Source: Lucifuga dentata (lineage: Eukaryota; Chordata; Actinopteri; Ophidiiformes; Bythitidae). From it: 64,000 bases of DNA. This document shows, piece by piece, positions 17,206 to 30,102 of the stretch. Made by a program: the position numbers and the translations under genes. The stretch spans positions 62,001-126,000 of the forward strand of contig VXCM01003274.1 of assembly GCA_014773175.1 (NCBI GenBank), given 5' to 3'. The stretch's first letter is position 1, and each line of letters starts with the position of its first letter. Under the pieces are notes generated by a model. The model was not told the DNA's origin and did not search any database. It saw nothing but the letters and a program-made list of their open reading frames with translations.

Positions 17206-18795
17206 TAAATAGTAAGCAGACAAAAAGGTCAACAGGAAAGTACCTGAACGTTTGAGTAACACTTCCAGACAATCCGGCAGGGAACAAAGGAAACTTTTTG
17301 ATATAAACAGACTGATGAGGTAACAGGTGAGGTGGTCAGGTGACTGTGAAAAGGAGGGAAACTCAGATGACACCTAGTGGACAAATAGTGAACTGCAAAG
17401 TCATTTTTCTTGTTTTTATCCTTCTTTCTTTCCTTTATGTCTTCCTTTATTTCCTCAACTGACCCTTTTAAGTATAAAAAAATCCTCGTCTGTGTAATTT
17501 TGGGAAATTTCAGTTTCACGTTGCTTTAAATAATTGAACATTCTGAAAGAAACTATTCTTCACAACTGGCACTTTTCACTTTTGATGCTTGTTAATGTTT
17601 CAAATGCAGGAATTTAAGCATTTAAGTACTTATTTTACAAAGAACAAAAATTCCCTTCCAGTTGGAATTTCAGGACACACTGAAAGGATCGACTTTCCGC
17701 ACGGAAAGGTGACTTTCATGTGTTTTATGCTTGTGCTCCTTTTCACCAACACTTGGTTCCACCTATTCACATCTGGGAGCCACACACACTGCAGCAGCAC
17801 TTTTCCACTGCTGGCTGCTAAGCAGCTGCAATTAACGCTTAAGTACCTTGCTTGAGGGCACATCAACTGTAGCTGCTGCAAGAGTCTGCAGACGGACCTC
17901 TGGGGACGCATTCATTCTCTCCGTCAGCTGGCCAATCAAATTCAGAAACACTCGTGTCCTTGAAATCATAATAAAACATTGAGCTGGATGCCTGATAAAC
18001 ATCAGAACTCAATCATACATGTATTCATCATCTCACCCCACTTTTTTGTTTCTCACGTAATCAACATTTTTGCAGTTAAGACTTTTACATTTGAGTCACA
18101 GATGCTGTATTTGTTAAAGATATTTACAGATTCCAAGACTCTTTTATCAAATTGGAAGGGAAAAAAAATTATCTGCTGCATGGTAGAGTTGAATTTTTAC
18201 CAGTTCCCTCTTTGCTCCTTTTGTAGCCACAATGCATCACCAAACCATACCATTCACGTCTAACTTTGCATTCATATTTCTCTTGTGTGGTCCAAGATAA
18301 ACAAGGTGATTTGTAAATCCTGGATATTCGAGAAGGTTTAACCTGCCTGCACAGCGACGCCATTTTAACAGCCCATTCTGGAGAAGACAACCACACATGG
18401 ACCACGTTTTGGGACATGTATGGTTAAAACCACCTCACGTGGTTTGATTGTTCACAACCTCACAAATGATTCTTGAAATTCTGCTAGACAACGCCAGATG
18501 AAGAGATCAAGGAAGGTGCAGCTTTTCCTGGGATGAGGAGAAGTTCAGTCTCGACTTGGCTGAGCTTCAAATGCTGAACCGTGATCCAAACGGGGAACAA
18601 TCAAGATGTAGGTCAAGAGTCAGAGGTGGAAAAGAAAAGATGCTGCAGCTGCCTACCTTGCTTGATGTCTACAGCATCAAGCAATGTAGGCAGCCGCCTA
18701 AAATGCAAGCAAAGACGGCATGCACACACACTTGTGCAAGCACACACATCTGTGACCTCCGTCTGTGAGTCAGGTGTTGCCCTTTTGCACTCAGG
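17206..18795. other. Intergenic stretch without recognisable gene
   Basis: Unique-looking AT-rich DNA between two Family A copies. Short open frames lack motifs. I see nothing supported in it. Confidence 0.5.
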
Positions 18796-19450
18796 TTAAA
18801 GGACCATACCACCCATTTTGCATGTTTGAGCCTAATATATTCAACTTTCACACGTTACATTACTGACAATCATTTCTCAAAGCATACTACTGGAACGATG
18901 ATTTAAAAAAAAAAAAAAATTCTACCTTCCAGATCGCTATTGTTTGAATTCATTCTGGTACGCTATTAAAATCAACTTGTTGATACTTGAAACGTTCTTA
19001 GGATAGGTAATCCATCATTGCCAACAACATGTATATTCAGGTTTTATCAAAGTTTTGCAATTTTAGCGTTTAAGCACAATAAAAAATGCAGAGTGAATGT
19101 ATGCCTCCACCGGGGAATATCATCCCAAAAGAAGACCTGCATTTATGGAAAAATTTAAATGACCGTGACTTCATAAGGCTGCATAACTANTCCCAAAAGA
19201 AGACCTGCATTTATGGAAAAATTTAAATGACCGTGACTTCATAAGGCTGCATAACTATTAGCAAGTGAAACATCCATTTCTATGGATGTTTCTTGATTAT
19301 TTGATTTTGAAAGATTAAGAGATTTTGCAAAATATCAGGAAAGCTGAAATACGGTTTTATCCTTTGGGAAATGGTTGTCAGTAACACTACATGTATGAAA
19401 ATTGAATATGTGAGGCTCAAACGTGCAAAATGGGTGGTATGGTCCTTTAA
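18796..19450 (+). mobile_element. Family A element, copy 2
   Basis: TTAAAGGACCATACCACC at the left and the inverse at the right (ggtatggtcctttaa). The order and spacing of interior blocks match copies 3 and 4. The apparent length of 655 bp is inflated by a 67 bp perfect duplication around an N at 19190, so the true length is about 587 bp. Confidence 0.88.
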
Positions 19451-20535
19451 TGTGCTCTGGATGGGCCATATATGCAATTATAATGGCAAAATTTAACAGT
19501 GGCATTCATGCATTTCCTACATTATTTAGCTTTTTTCAACTTTATTCATTAAGGAGTGTCTAACTCGGCCAGCTATTGGCCTCCATTCAGTGAGAAGGGG
19601 GTTTGGTTTGGCAACTCACAGGCCTCCATTCAGTGACTGGGTTCTTATTGCCTCTGATGATATTTCTGCTCCTGCATGGAGCATTTGGAAACTTTCAAGC
19701 ATCACACAAAGGCCAGTTTATAAAGTACCTGATGAAGAATAGGCTATCTGAATAAAATCAACTCTTATCCTTCTGTCTGTCTCATCCTCGTTTGCTGGAG
19801 CAGCTCTTGGCAGGACAGTTCAAACGCTCCGAATTCATATGTTCTTTTGATACCATAAACCTGTTTTTTTCTGCTCTCACTCAGCACCTTTTCCTGAAGA
19901 CAAGACATCTGTAGAAAGAATCAAACGGCCAAAAGGAAAGAGGCTTACTCTCCTCGCAGCAGAGGTTAGGCCAGGGTCTGACATTCTGAACAGTTAAGGG
20001 CCAGACTATTGGAGATGGACTTAAAATGAGGGAATAGTGTTTGCAGACATGGGCAGAGGAATGATGGGACTATTGTTTCTCTGAATCCCTTTACAGTGAT
20101 GATAAAACCAGAAGGCCGAGCTATTGTTTGAGAAACTAACTAGCTCTGAATATGAGCCAAACCTCAGGGAAGGAGCTCAATATGGTAAGAACTGCAATCA
20201 TAGAACAGACTCGCTGCCGCTGGAAGATATAAGAACACACAGAATATAGAGGAAACAATCTGCTGAATTTTCAGACAAATACATTCATACATCTAATTTT
20301 TATCCTTTCTACTGCCAACTGCTGTCACGTATTGAGTCAATCTATAGCCACTTCATCAAGGCTTTTACACATGAAGGGTTTAATTCTAAAACAATGTATA
20401 TCAATTTTGGAAAAGTAAAACTAGCTGAAATTAATCAGGCACAAACAAAATTGGCTCTGTTCACCAAAAAAAAAAACAAACAAAAAAAAAACNAAAAAAA
20501 AAAAACTCAAAACTTTAATTCTGAACCTATGATGT
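19451..20535. other. Intergenic stretch without recognisable gene
   Basis: No domain, splice pattern or repeat that I can name, apart from an A-run with one N at 20493. Confidence 0.45.
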
Positions 20536-21060
20536 GCTTAAAGCGGACTTATTACACATATTTATTTTCATGTTTTAGTCTATTTTAAAACATATTTCCC
20601 CTCCAAAATGATCCAATTCTACCCTCCCTAGCTGCAGTACCACTGTGCACACTGAGTGAAAAAATGCTAGGTACCATCTCTATAAGGTTCCCTTCCAAAA
20701 TTACTCTGATTGGCCAGTTGCGATAGGCCTGAACTGGCAACACCCACCAATTGCGAAGCACAGGCGTTGGCCAAACACTACTTAACTAGCTTGTACTTGG
20801 TGTGCGTGTGGATGTTGTTGTGTCATGTTACATGTTGATGTCATCATGTTATGGCAGTAATGAACCAATCAAAATCGAAGCTTTTAGGGCAGTTCAGGAC
20901 ATATGGGTTTGATTTACTGGATTCATTTCTATAGACGCCAACCTCAAGTTTTGCAGCTTTTTTAACATTCAGCACCTATTGCCAACTATAATACACAATA
21001 AAAAAAAATAATAATAAAATTAGGAAAAATAACAAAAATGCTACTTATGTCTGCTTTAAT
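20536..21060. mobile_element. Family B dispersed element, most complete copy
   Basis: The left end TTAAAGCGGACTTATTA and right end acttatgtctgctttaa are inverted copies of each other. The interior includes 'gtgcacactgagtgaaaa', 'gataggcctgaactgg', 'aaccaatcaaaat' and 'gggcagttcagga'. About 525 bp, non-coding. The TTAAAG ends recall Family A, but the interiors are unrelated. Confidence 0.7.
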
Positions 21061-21252
21061 GTCAGCACTTAATACAGTATGTAAGATTTATGTTAGTTTC
21101 TTTAAAGCGTTAATAAAAACTTTTGTGTATGGCTGAAAAACTTGTGAATGGATGGTCACAGGTTCAAATCTCTGGTGGAAGTTTTTAATGTGCATAATTA
21201 AATAAATAGCAAATAAGAGCAACAGTTTTACCTTTTGCTGGACAAATAGGAG

Positions 21253-21794
21253 TTACAGGACCATACCACCCATTTTGCATCTTTGAGCCTAATATATTCA
21301 ATTTTCATACGTTATGTTACTGACAATCATTTCCCAAAGCATACTACTGGAACAGTGAATTAAAAATGTTTTTCCTANTCAACTTGTTGATACTGGAAAT
21401 GTTCTTGGGATAGGTAATCCATCATCACCAACAAGACGTGTATTCAGGCTTTTTCAAAGTTTCTTAATTTTAGTGTTTAAGCTCAATAAAAAGTGTGGAG
21501 TGAATGTATGCCTCCACCGGGGAATATAGTCCCAAAAGAAGACCTGCGTTTATGGAAAAATTTAAAGGACCGTGACTTCATAAGGCTGTGTAACTATTAG
21601 CAGGTGAAACATCAGTTTTTAAGGTTGATGTATTGCTTGAATATTTGATTTTGAAAGATTAAGAGATTTTGCAAAATGACAGGAAGGCTGAAATACAGTT
21701 TCATTCTTTGGGAAATGATTGTCAATAACATAACATGTATGAAAATTGAATATATTAGGCTGAAACATGCAAAATAGTTGATATGGTCCTTTAA
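21253..21794 (+). mobile_element. Family A element, copy 3
   Basis: It starts TTACAGGACCATACCACC (one change from TTAAAGG) and ends gatatggtcctttaa. A single N at 21378 replaces the block containing 'ccagatcgctattg' seen in copies 2 and 4, so here the N hides missing sequence, with no duplication. A CA repeat begins five bases after its end. Confidence 0.87.
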
Positions 21795-21796
21795 TG

Positions 21797-21798
<2 letters not shown>

Positions 21799-21840
<42 letters not shown>
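21799..21840. repeat. (CA)n microsatellite, 21 units
   Basis: An uninterrupted CA run directly beside the right end of Family A copy 3. Confidence 0.97.
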
Positions 21841-21842
<2 letters not shown>

Positions 21843-21849
21843 CACTCAA

Positions 21850-24020
21850 AAACTAACAGATAATGTTGCCTTTGGTAAAATGTTTCAGTCGAGCGTGAGA
21901 TTAGCGATTTGATTTTCTACAGGAAGCCAGAAAACACGCAGACTGCTGTGTGGGGACAATGAAACGGGTGTGTTAATGGACCAAATGTACTGTGGAATGA
22001 AACATGCTTCATTGCTGCTATATGGTGTGAATCGTCATATCGTGCACCACCCAGATTTGGAGGAGAATCAGGGTGTGGCTTGTTATTTTACAGTAGGAGG
22101 CGGAGGTATTTGTGCTGTACATTTCCTTCTCAATGTAGAATCCATAAAAACATGGCAGGAAATTGTATAATACATGAATTCATGAATTAGAATTTTAGAC
22201 TTTATAACTTCTTGTCAGAAAATGTGGATTTAAATACTTCTTGTTTTCCTTGAAAAGACTTATTTAGCAATTTGTTCTAGCAATTGTTTAGTAATTGTTC
22301 TAGCATTTGTTTAGCTAATTACCTGTTTTTCTGGGTATTGTCATAGTATTCCTCTGATTTTCTGAAAATAATCCACGTACAGGNTTACCTGTTTTTCTGG
22401 GTATTGTCATAGTATTCCTCTGATTTTCTGAAAATAATCCACGTACAGGTTGTAGCGGCTGTTTTAAACTTCACCGCATTGACGGGACTTCTCTTCCTGA
22501 CTCACTGGAATGAACATCACGCTCTTGTTCTTTTCATAATTTATTTATTTTCAAAATCAAAACAACAAAACATGACGTGAGGTGAGGTCAGAAACTAAAC
22601 TGCTGCTCCATTCCTCATAAACACTGATCAGCCTCCTGCTGAGCATCTATAAACAGACTCCTCCTCCTCCTTCTCCTCCTCCTTCTCCATGAAGCAGCCG
22701 GCGATCATCACCTAATCAATCAGTTAAGATATAAATATTCAAAAATAATAACTTATTTGATTTCACTTTTCCCAAATTAAATATTTTAAACATTTGATAA
22801 TTAACCAACCAATGGCTCTAACACCAGTACTGGTAAACATGATATTTATTCTAGCACCTGATTACTGTAACTGACCAATCACAGCAGAGCTTACTGGCTG
22901 CCGCAAAATGTGCTGATAAGATGTTTAGTCAGGAAATATCTCATTCTAAGCTATGATTTAAACTATTTTCCATGGGTAGTGGTAATGGTAGTATTTCCAC
23001 CCCTGGAAATTTTGTTCTGAGAAAAAACATTCAATTTCTCGTTTATAAGCCGACCCCCTGATTTGTTTTCTGAAATTTGGTAATAAAAACTCAGCTTATA
23101 GGCGAGTAGCCTATATACGGTAACTCAAGAACCAACATCCAACAACCATTCAACTTCTGTTTCATTTTGAAGTGTGGACATGTTATCATCACAATTTTCT
23201 TAACTTTTATTCTCTTTCCTGGTTGGCAAATAAGGACGTCGCATTGTTTTGGTGTTAATGCTCAGTTTTAGCTGCAAGAATGCTACGCTGGAAGAAGAAA
23301 TTCAGTTCATAAAATGTAAAATCCATGGATGTCGTGGATTTTACAGCTGAAGAGCGGAGTTTGAACCTCTATCAAAAATCCCTTATGGATTTTGTGAGCG
23401 AGCACAATGGGAAGCCAATAATCATTCTGTGGATTTGGTGGTGTGATCATCTGCTTCATACACTCCTGCAGCACAATTCTCACATGTACCGTAAAGCCCA
23501 TCCGTCTGTACTCAGCGCCTTCATCACCCAGACTCGTCTTTCTCTCTCCCTCTCTGCACCCAGATCCCTCCTGGATCCAGGATAAACAGGCCGAGNCTCG
23601 TCTTTCTCTCTCCCTCTCTGCACCCAGATCCCTCCTGGATCCAGGATAAACAGGCCGAGCTCGGACCCTCCACCATGCTGCAGCAGTTAACATCAGCCTC
23701 GGTGAAGCACGGCGAGACCGCATCAACCCAGACAAGTTTTACAAGCCTTTCGTGCTCTCCATCATCCCTCCCTTTTCCCCCCCAAAGGCCCCATTCCCCT
23801 TCCCTGACCACTCCCCCAGGCCCTGTTACCACTCACAGGTTGGAATTTTACCTCTCAGAGGCAGAGCTGCTCCACGGGCAGAAATCAGCTTAGTGTTTGG
23901 AGAAAGAACTCGCTTATATTTTTTCATGTTAGTAAAATTTGAATTCTTAATCCCACATCATAAATTTAAGAGTTCTTTCTGACTTTTTACATTTAAAGAT
24001 TAACTAAAGTACAAATTATT
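21850..24020. other. Intergenic stretch with two assembly duplications
   Basis: Holds 65 bp and 63 bp perfect direct duplications around Ns at 22384 and 23596, a CTC/CTT-rich tract at about 22661-22690, and a stretch at about 23041-23115 with 'ttataagccgacc' and 'tatacggtaa' that resembles a dispersed fish repeat. I see no supported gene. Open frames near 23600 are created or extended by the duplication. Confidence 0.5.
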
Positions 24021-24024
24021 TTTA

Positions 24025-24548
24025 TTTAGGTGGACTACTCAAACCTTTGCAATGCTTTAATGTACTAAAATACACATTGATCCACTTCTACTCTCTCTTA
24101 CTTTGATAACTGAGTGAAAACAAGCTGTGTCCATCCAGTTTCCAGTATAAATGAAAGAGATTTAAAATGTTTTTTTTTTTTTTTTTTTTNTTTTTTTTTT
24201 TTTTTTTGTCTGTTTTTTGATTTGGCATTCTCTTAGGATTTGGTACTTTTTTAGCCATTGGTTACAAAAGGTTTATTTTTGAGCAAATATGAGCAGCATA
24301 ACATAATAATAAATATGAGCATCAATAGCCTTGTACTTCTTGGGTGTGTCTAACCACATGTGTTACATGATGATGTCACTATGTTACAGAAGCAAAAGGG
24401 CTAATTAAAACCAAAGCTTTCAGGGCGGTTCAGGACCTGTGGGTTTATTTTACTAGATGCATTTCTACAGGAAAGACCCTTAAGTTTTACAAGTTTTATG
24501 AGGGAAAAACCAGCAAAAAAGCTTAATATGTCCCCTTTAATGTGATGC
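24025..24548 (+). mobile_element. Family B dispersed element, copy
   Basis: Begins near 'cctttgcaatgctttaatgt' and ends 'aatatgtcccctttaa', the inverse of the family's TTAAAG-type start. The middle is interrupted by a T-run with an N at 24190. Contains 'gggcggttcaggacc' and 'tggatgcattt'-like blocks shared with 20536-21060. Confidence 0.62.
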
Positions 24549-26514
24549 TGAAATGTTTACAGTTACTGTACTTTTGAAGAGTTGAGGTTTTTTCTATAAC
24601 AGCTTTCTCATACAGGCAGAAATTCATTACAGAAAAGATAGGGAGACCACTTTCTGCTCCTAAAGTAGCGTGAAATAGAGCAGCATGTGTTTAAGAACCA
24701 GTCTGACTTCTTTTCTATTCATTAATTGCCTGCTTCTCCATCAAAAAGTAATTTTTCAGTTAGTAGTAAAACAGCCGGCTAAGTTGCACCCAGAAAAACT
24801 GATTGTGTGGTTTCACCAATTTATAATTCACCCGCTGCGGTTTAACCTACCCATTAAGATTATTTCTGCCTCCACGGCAGCTCAGCTCAAGACAAATGTT
24901 TGCTTAAAACTGTAAAACTCCAATGTGCTTCCCACTTCCTCTTAAAACAGATGGAGGTCCACATTCCTTATGATCCAAACCTACAGAGATGTGTGGCATG
25001 GAAAAACAACACGGGTCCAATAACCCTCAACTGTAGAATGTGGAAATGTAATATGTGGGATGTATTTCAGAGGCCTCGGAGTCAAGTGGTCAAGGCCGAT
25101 TTGAAGATGTTGATATAATTTCCTTCTTCGGTTTGAGACACGAAACTCCTTGTGGAGGAATGTTCTGTAACCGCTCCTCACTGCTCCTCTATTTGACTTT
25201 AAGATAATAACGAATGAAAAGAATCCAAGACTCCCCACACTACTCCTTTTTTGTCTTCTTTTCTCCATTTCACTGTCTTCTATTTCCTCTATTTTATTTG
25301 CTTTACACCCTCTTTGCCCGTTTTCCATTTCCTCCCATTACTCTTCTTTCCCTTCATCCTTTACTCTTCCCCTCCATCTATCTCTCCCTCCCATCTTTTC
25401 CCTGATACATCCCCGAGGACGAGCGATCCACGCCAGAGCCATAAATCCCAGCACCCGCCATATCTGTCCATCACATCTCATAAAAGGCTTATTTGTCCCA
25501 GTAAAAACTCGAGCTCCTTTCCTGTAAATGTTTTTTGGGTGGCAACGATCCTGTAAATAATTTGTTGTCCATATTTTAGGAATCATCCTCCCAGTACAAT
25601 GTCCATCTTGTTCCAATCACTCCTTGAAATGGATGATTTGATGCACAGCATGTGCAGATTGCTACAATGTGGACTGGATCTCCAACCAGCGATGGAAGCA
25701 GGAATTCAAATATAAAAGAAGACTGTGTGTGCATAATGCATCTCGACCTCTGGGTCAAATTGTCTCCACCTGTTTGCATTATTTTTGTTTCTATAGGTAT
25801 TCGTGCAGCTTTTCCCTTCTGGGAAATCTAAGGATACAAAGGATCTTTTCAGCATGTCATGAATCATTTATGAATTTTGACCTTGAAAACATTATAAGTT
25901 CTGCCATAGATAAGAAACTAGGATAAAGGAGCTCAAATGTAAAATCCTACTTTACTTTTTACTTTTACCTTGTTAGAGAATTACAGGTTTGGGGAAATTT
26001 TTGCTGATTTACTATGGTTTTCCACATTTTAATGCCCAGTACAATACACTAGAATGATGCTGCTGCACTGTGCATAATAATTCTATGCATCTCTGAATCG
26101 CATCTCTTCCTCTGGATCTAATATATTACCTTAATGTAAAAACTTCTATCTTTTCTTGGTTCATTTCCTTTTTTAGTTTTTCTTTACCGAGTATGATCCT
26201 ATTTTTCTCATGAGGATTTTATTATACTTATAGACTAGAGTTTACCTTCTTAAAATTCATTGGTTGCACTCACTACAAGCTGCTATGGTTACAAATATCA
26301 GCTGAAATTGTACTGTAAGTAAATGTTTATATGGTGTAGATGCAGCTTTCAGTAGATGAAGACTCAGAAAGCCAGAAGGTGGCAGTGTAGAGCTTTTATT
26401 TGTGTTAATGTCACACCTCTTATTATGTGTCTTACTGCTCAGTCCAGTTCTGAGGCGACATGAAGACTCTTTTCTGAAGTTTTAAACACACCCTCTCAAT
26501 GTTTTTGTGTATGT

Positions 26515-26516
<2 letters not shown>
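24549..26516. other. Intergenic stretch without recognisable gene
   Basis: Includes a pyrimidine-rich segment at about 25240-25400 that yields low-complexity Phe/Ser/Pro/Leu frames. I see no domain or splice structure. Confidence 0.5.

Positions 26517-26565
<49 letters not shown>
26517..26565. repeat. (GT)n microsatellite
   Basis: About 24 uninterrupted TG units. A second run of about 15 units lies at 26686-26716. Confidence 0.97.
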
Positions 26566-26567
<2 letters not shown>

Positions 26568-26681
26568 ATCGTTAAAGATAAATGCAGAAAGTATCAGTCC
26601 ATTTCTGTATGTTTGCTTGGTCATTAGCAGAGCAGACAGACCATCAGATTGTTAAAATGAATCTCTCTGTCTCTCTCTCTT

Positions 26682-26717
<36 letters not shown>

Positions 26718-27390
26718 GAATCAGTTATTCTGGCTCAGTGACTGGGGCCAATAGGACACAATTTCACAGAAAACCCTAATTAGTGTAAACTAATACTTCC
26801 TCATAAAAAAATGCCACAATAATAAAGTTATGGATATGATTCTTTTTACTGAACTACAGTAGATTATTTCTGATTTTAATGAAGTGAAATTGGAGGAAAC
26901 AGTTTCTTTTTCAAATATAATAAACAGCAAAAATTTTTTTTACAGAGATTGTAGTTTTACCTAATTACAAACATTTCTCTGGAGACAACCTGATTCAATC
27001 TGATTGGCTGATTCAAAGCTCAGTGGGTGGGGCTAAAGAAGCACCTTTTTTTGACTAACATAATGCAGCTAGACTTCTGTCTTACTACCACAAAATGAGG
27101 CAGGGTGATATCTTCAGAATCTTTAAGGAGCCATTTGATTGGCTGGGGCTTAGAAATGTTAACTGACTGTTTTCTGGCCAACAAGCCAGCCAACAATTTG
27201 CGTTTGAATAAAATAAACCTGGATCATGAATTTCATTCAGAAGTCATTGCTAATTTCACTGTTTTCAACTTATTATTCAGGCCTTTCACATCGATGGAAC
27301 CTTTTCAGGAACTCAGCAAGTTTCCAAGAAAACTGGAACCAATTTGAACTTGCATGGCTGAGCATCACTGACTAATCAGATGCAAGTGAA

Positions 27391-27570
27391 ACAGGCCAGC
27401 AGTTAGCAAAGCAGCCCAACCGTTAACGCAACAGCCTAACCATTAGCAAAGCAGCCCATCGTGAGCAAAACAGCCCAACTGTTAATGAAACAGCCTGACC
27501 ATTAGTGAAGCAGCCTGAACATTAGCAAAGCAGCACGACCATTAGCAAAACAGCTCCACTGTTAACAGAA
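27391..27570. repeat. Minisatellite, about 19-20 bp unit, roughly nine copies
   Basis: Degenerate tandem copies of a unit like 'aNcagcccaaccNttagcaa' (cagcc-x-x-accattagca in most units), with changes such as gttaac for attagc. It is non-coding. Confidence 0.85.
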
Positions 27571-28166
27571 TGGTGAATGAGCAACAGCGACATTTCAAGA
27601 CTTTTGAGGAAGATGGAAAACTACATAAATCTGGACTGACAAGGATGTGCAAATCTTTTTTTCTGTTAATGCAGGGTTAGAAATGCACAGAGACTTTGAA
27701 TCATCCACATTAAATGAAAAATTATTTCAAAAGTTCTCTCATTTATCAAAATTTAGAATTATTGGCAGCATTGTACTTTTTTATGCCCCTCGCTGTAGTT
27801 CTTCATGTAGTTTTCTTTCTTCTCCATCCTCAGATCCACCAGCATACACAGAATCAACATCTATACAAACTGTAGCTTTTTGGCTCCACCCACTGAGGCT
27901 TAGCTCAACCAATGATCTCTGCCTCTACAGCTGTTTTCCTTTTTTATGATTGGTCCAACATCAACACATTAAAGGCTGCAGCAATGACAGAGCGGTAAGA
28001 GGAACCTGCTGTCCGTCACATTCTCACTCTGGATCTCATTTCCTCAGTAACTGTTTGTGGCTGTGAGCGCGCTCAGTTGCTGCTCGTCTGTCCTCCCAAC
28101 ATCCAGTGAAGTTACACCAAATTATAAGCAGCAGTGAAAAGTTATATTTCCATTACAGGCTCCAGG

Positions 28167-28170
<4 letters not shown>

Positions 28171-28202
<32 letters not shown>

Positions 28203-28458
28203 GATGTGTGTATAGGTGTCAGGGTGTGTGTGAAGATGTGTGTATAGGTGTCAGGGTGTGTGTGTCTGCCTAATTTAAGTATTTGGGTGTGTGTGTCTGT
28301 GTGAACAGGTGTATATGGGTAGAGTATGTGTGTGTGCTTGTATGTGTGTGTGACACTGGCTGCTCCATCTGCCATTACCTCACCGTAATAAAAACACCAT
28401 TATTCTCACTAACTAAGATTCCATCCTCAACTTTGATGACAGTTGAAGCTCCTCCAGA

Positions 28459-28505
<47 letters not shown>

Positions 28506-28657
28506 ATATCTCCCTGCCAAAGATAAAAGCCTCAGGACACACAGCTGAGCGGCTGGTGTGGGCTAACGTTCAACTACAGAAAACGTGTCATCTTTTCTCA
28601 CTTTGATGGATACTAGATCCATGCCTCCTCCAGGTGTCCAGGCTCTGTATGTATGTA

Positions 28658-28692
<35 letters not shown>
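28171..28692. repeat. Cluster of GT arrays with a duplicated 34 bp unit
   Basis: GT runs at 28171-28200, 28461-28503 and 28660-28692. Between 28200 and 28262 the phrase 'gaagatgtgtgtataggtgt' is repeated in tandem. Translations of this stretch are Cys/Val or Thr/His repeats and are not genes. Confidence 0.93.
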
Positions 28693-28694
<2 letters not shown>

Positions 28695-29151
28695 CGTGCA
28701 TGCACATGTGCATGTTTCCTCACTAACTGCAGCCTCGCCATAGTTTCATTAATCACAACCCTCAAACAATTTTTCCTGTCAAAAGAGAAAAAAGAGGGAC
28801 AGATGATCTTTGTTTTCTTTGATTTCCGACAGTGTCTTTCTTCTCCCAAACCACCAAACGGGATGCAAAACCTGATCTCTTTTGACCGCCATTCAAAAAC
28901 ACTATTGGCTCCGGAATGATTTATTGTCTTAAAATATGGAGTAGATCATATAGACATGTGGTTTTCCTGGCTTGGTAAAAATACAGGACAGACAGGAAGG
29001 AAAATGTTGGATTGTTATTACCATATCAGCCTTTTATTTTACATCACTGAAGGATGTCAGTTTATCTTATGGCTAAATGAAATTTACTACCACGTCTCTT
29101 TGCTTTACTTAAATTTCCCTAATCTTGCAGCACACGCAGCAGGAATCATGT

Positions 29152-29194
29152 CTTTTTTTTTTTTTTTTTTTTTTNTTTTTTTTTTTTTTTTTTT
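29152..29194. other. T-run with a single-N gap
   Basis: About 40 T with one N at 29175, an unresolved homopolymer. Confidence 0.8.
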
Positions 29195-29505
29195 GTTAAA
29201 TAAAAATAGCAGTACAGCCGTGGGAAAATACTCCTTTACAAATAAAAGTCCTGCAGTCAAACAGTTAATTTAAAGCTCCTGCAGATTATGCGATTTTCAC
29301 AGAGAAATAATCGTATCAGAAACGTAATGAGACCTTTGGTCGTCAATCTAAAATATAAATTTTGATATGACCGGCCCATCTGACGTGTTGGACCTCATCA
29401 GACATTCGTATTTATTCTTTTCAGGATGCCCACACTGGAAGGTGGATCAAAAAACACCCCACCATCATAAAGTGGAGAGGGGTTAGTGTGTGAGTGTGTG
29501 TCTTT

Positions 29506-30099
29506 GGCTACGTTCACATCACACACTGAAGTGGCCCAGATCTGATTTTTTTTTTTTTTGGCCTCCATGTGACTCAGATCTGATTTTTCACAGCAGTGTG
29601 AACAAACCAGATCTGATTTTTTTCATATCAGATCTGGACCAGTTGCATATATGGTACTAGATCCAATCCATATCCAATCTCTGGCTATGCGGCCGCTGTC
29701 TGACCGCTCAGATCAGAATTCATGTGGCTTTTTTAACGTCTCACTTCTCTGCACATATCGCATGTCATCCTCATTCAGTGCTGGCGCCTCATAGCAGCCC
29801 GGTAAAAATAAATATGGAGGAGAGCAACAACAGCGACGGGGCTCAGTGGAGAGATGAAGGTTTAAATTTGTTGGATATATATGGAGAAGCTTCTAAACAA
29901 GCTAAACTTGAAGGAACATATCATAAATGAGCAGTTTTTGAAGAAATTGCACCAGTGACAGTTTAGAACCTCAACGGTGTTCACACTGGTGTCAGATACA
30001 GGTTACTTACAAATATGAATGTGAATCGTCAACACAAAAACATCAGATCTGATTAAAAAAGCGGAATCGAGCATTAAGGCCTGTAATGTGAATGTAACC
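29506..30099 (+). mobile_element. PIF/Harbinger-like element, decayed
   Basis: Ends GGCTACGTTCACATCACA and tgtaatgtgaatgtaacc are imperfect inverted copies. TTT flanks both sides (29503-29505 and 30100-30102), a possible 3 bp duplication. It repeats 'cagatctgattttt' three times near the left end and once near the right end. A MYB/SANT-like frame inside supports Harbinger, whose members carry a separate MYB-like protein. No transposase is seen. TTT is not the usual TTA/TAA target, so class assignment is tentative. Confidence 0.6.
29814..29964 (+). pseudogene. Decayed MYB/SANT-like reading frame inside the Harbinger-like element
   Basis: Begins MEESNNSDGAQWRDEGLNLL, continues DIYGEASKQAKLEGTYHK, hits TGA, then AVFEEIAPVTV and a second stop. 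W-x-D-E-x-L-x-L-L-D-I-x-G-E, then Q-x-K-L-E-G and V-F-E-E-I-A, is the pattern of MYB/SANT-like DNA-binding domains in Harbinger elements and the host genes derived from them. The frame stops after about 48 codons and is not functional as read. Confidence 0.6.
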
Positions 30100-30102
30100 T
30101 TT

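Noticed and set aside
21120..21185. A tRNA-like B box ('ggttcaaatct') suggesting a tRNA gene or SINE head
   Set aside because: No convincing A box at the right distance and no cloverleaf could be drawn.
23307..23735. A 142-codon minus-strand frame with an internal repeat
   Set aside because: The repeat is the 63 bp duplication around the N at 23596; collapsing it removes the frame.
28171..28692. Regular repeats resembling a CRISPR array
   Set aside because: Units are GT microsatellites and a simple tandem copy, in vertebrate DNA; no spacers.
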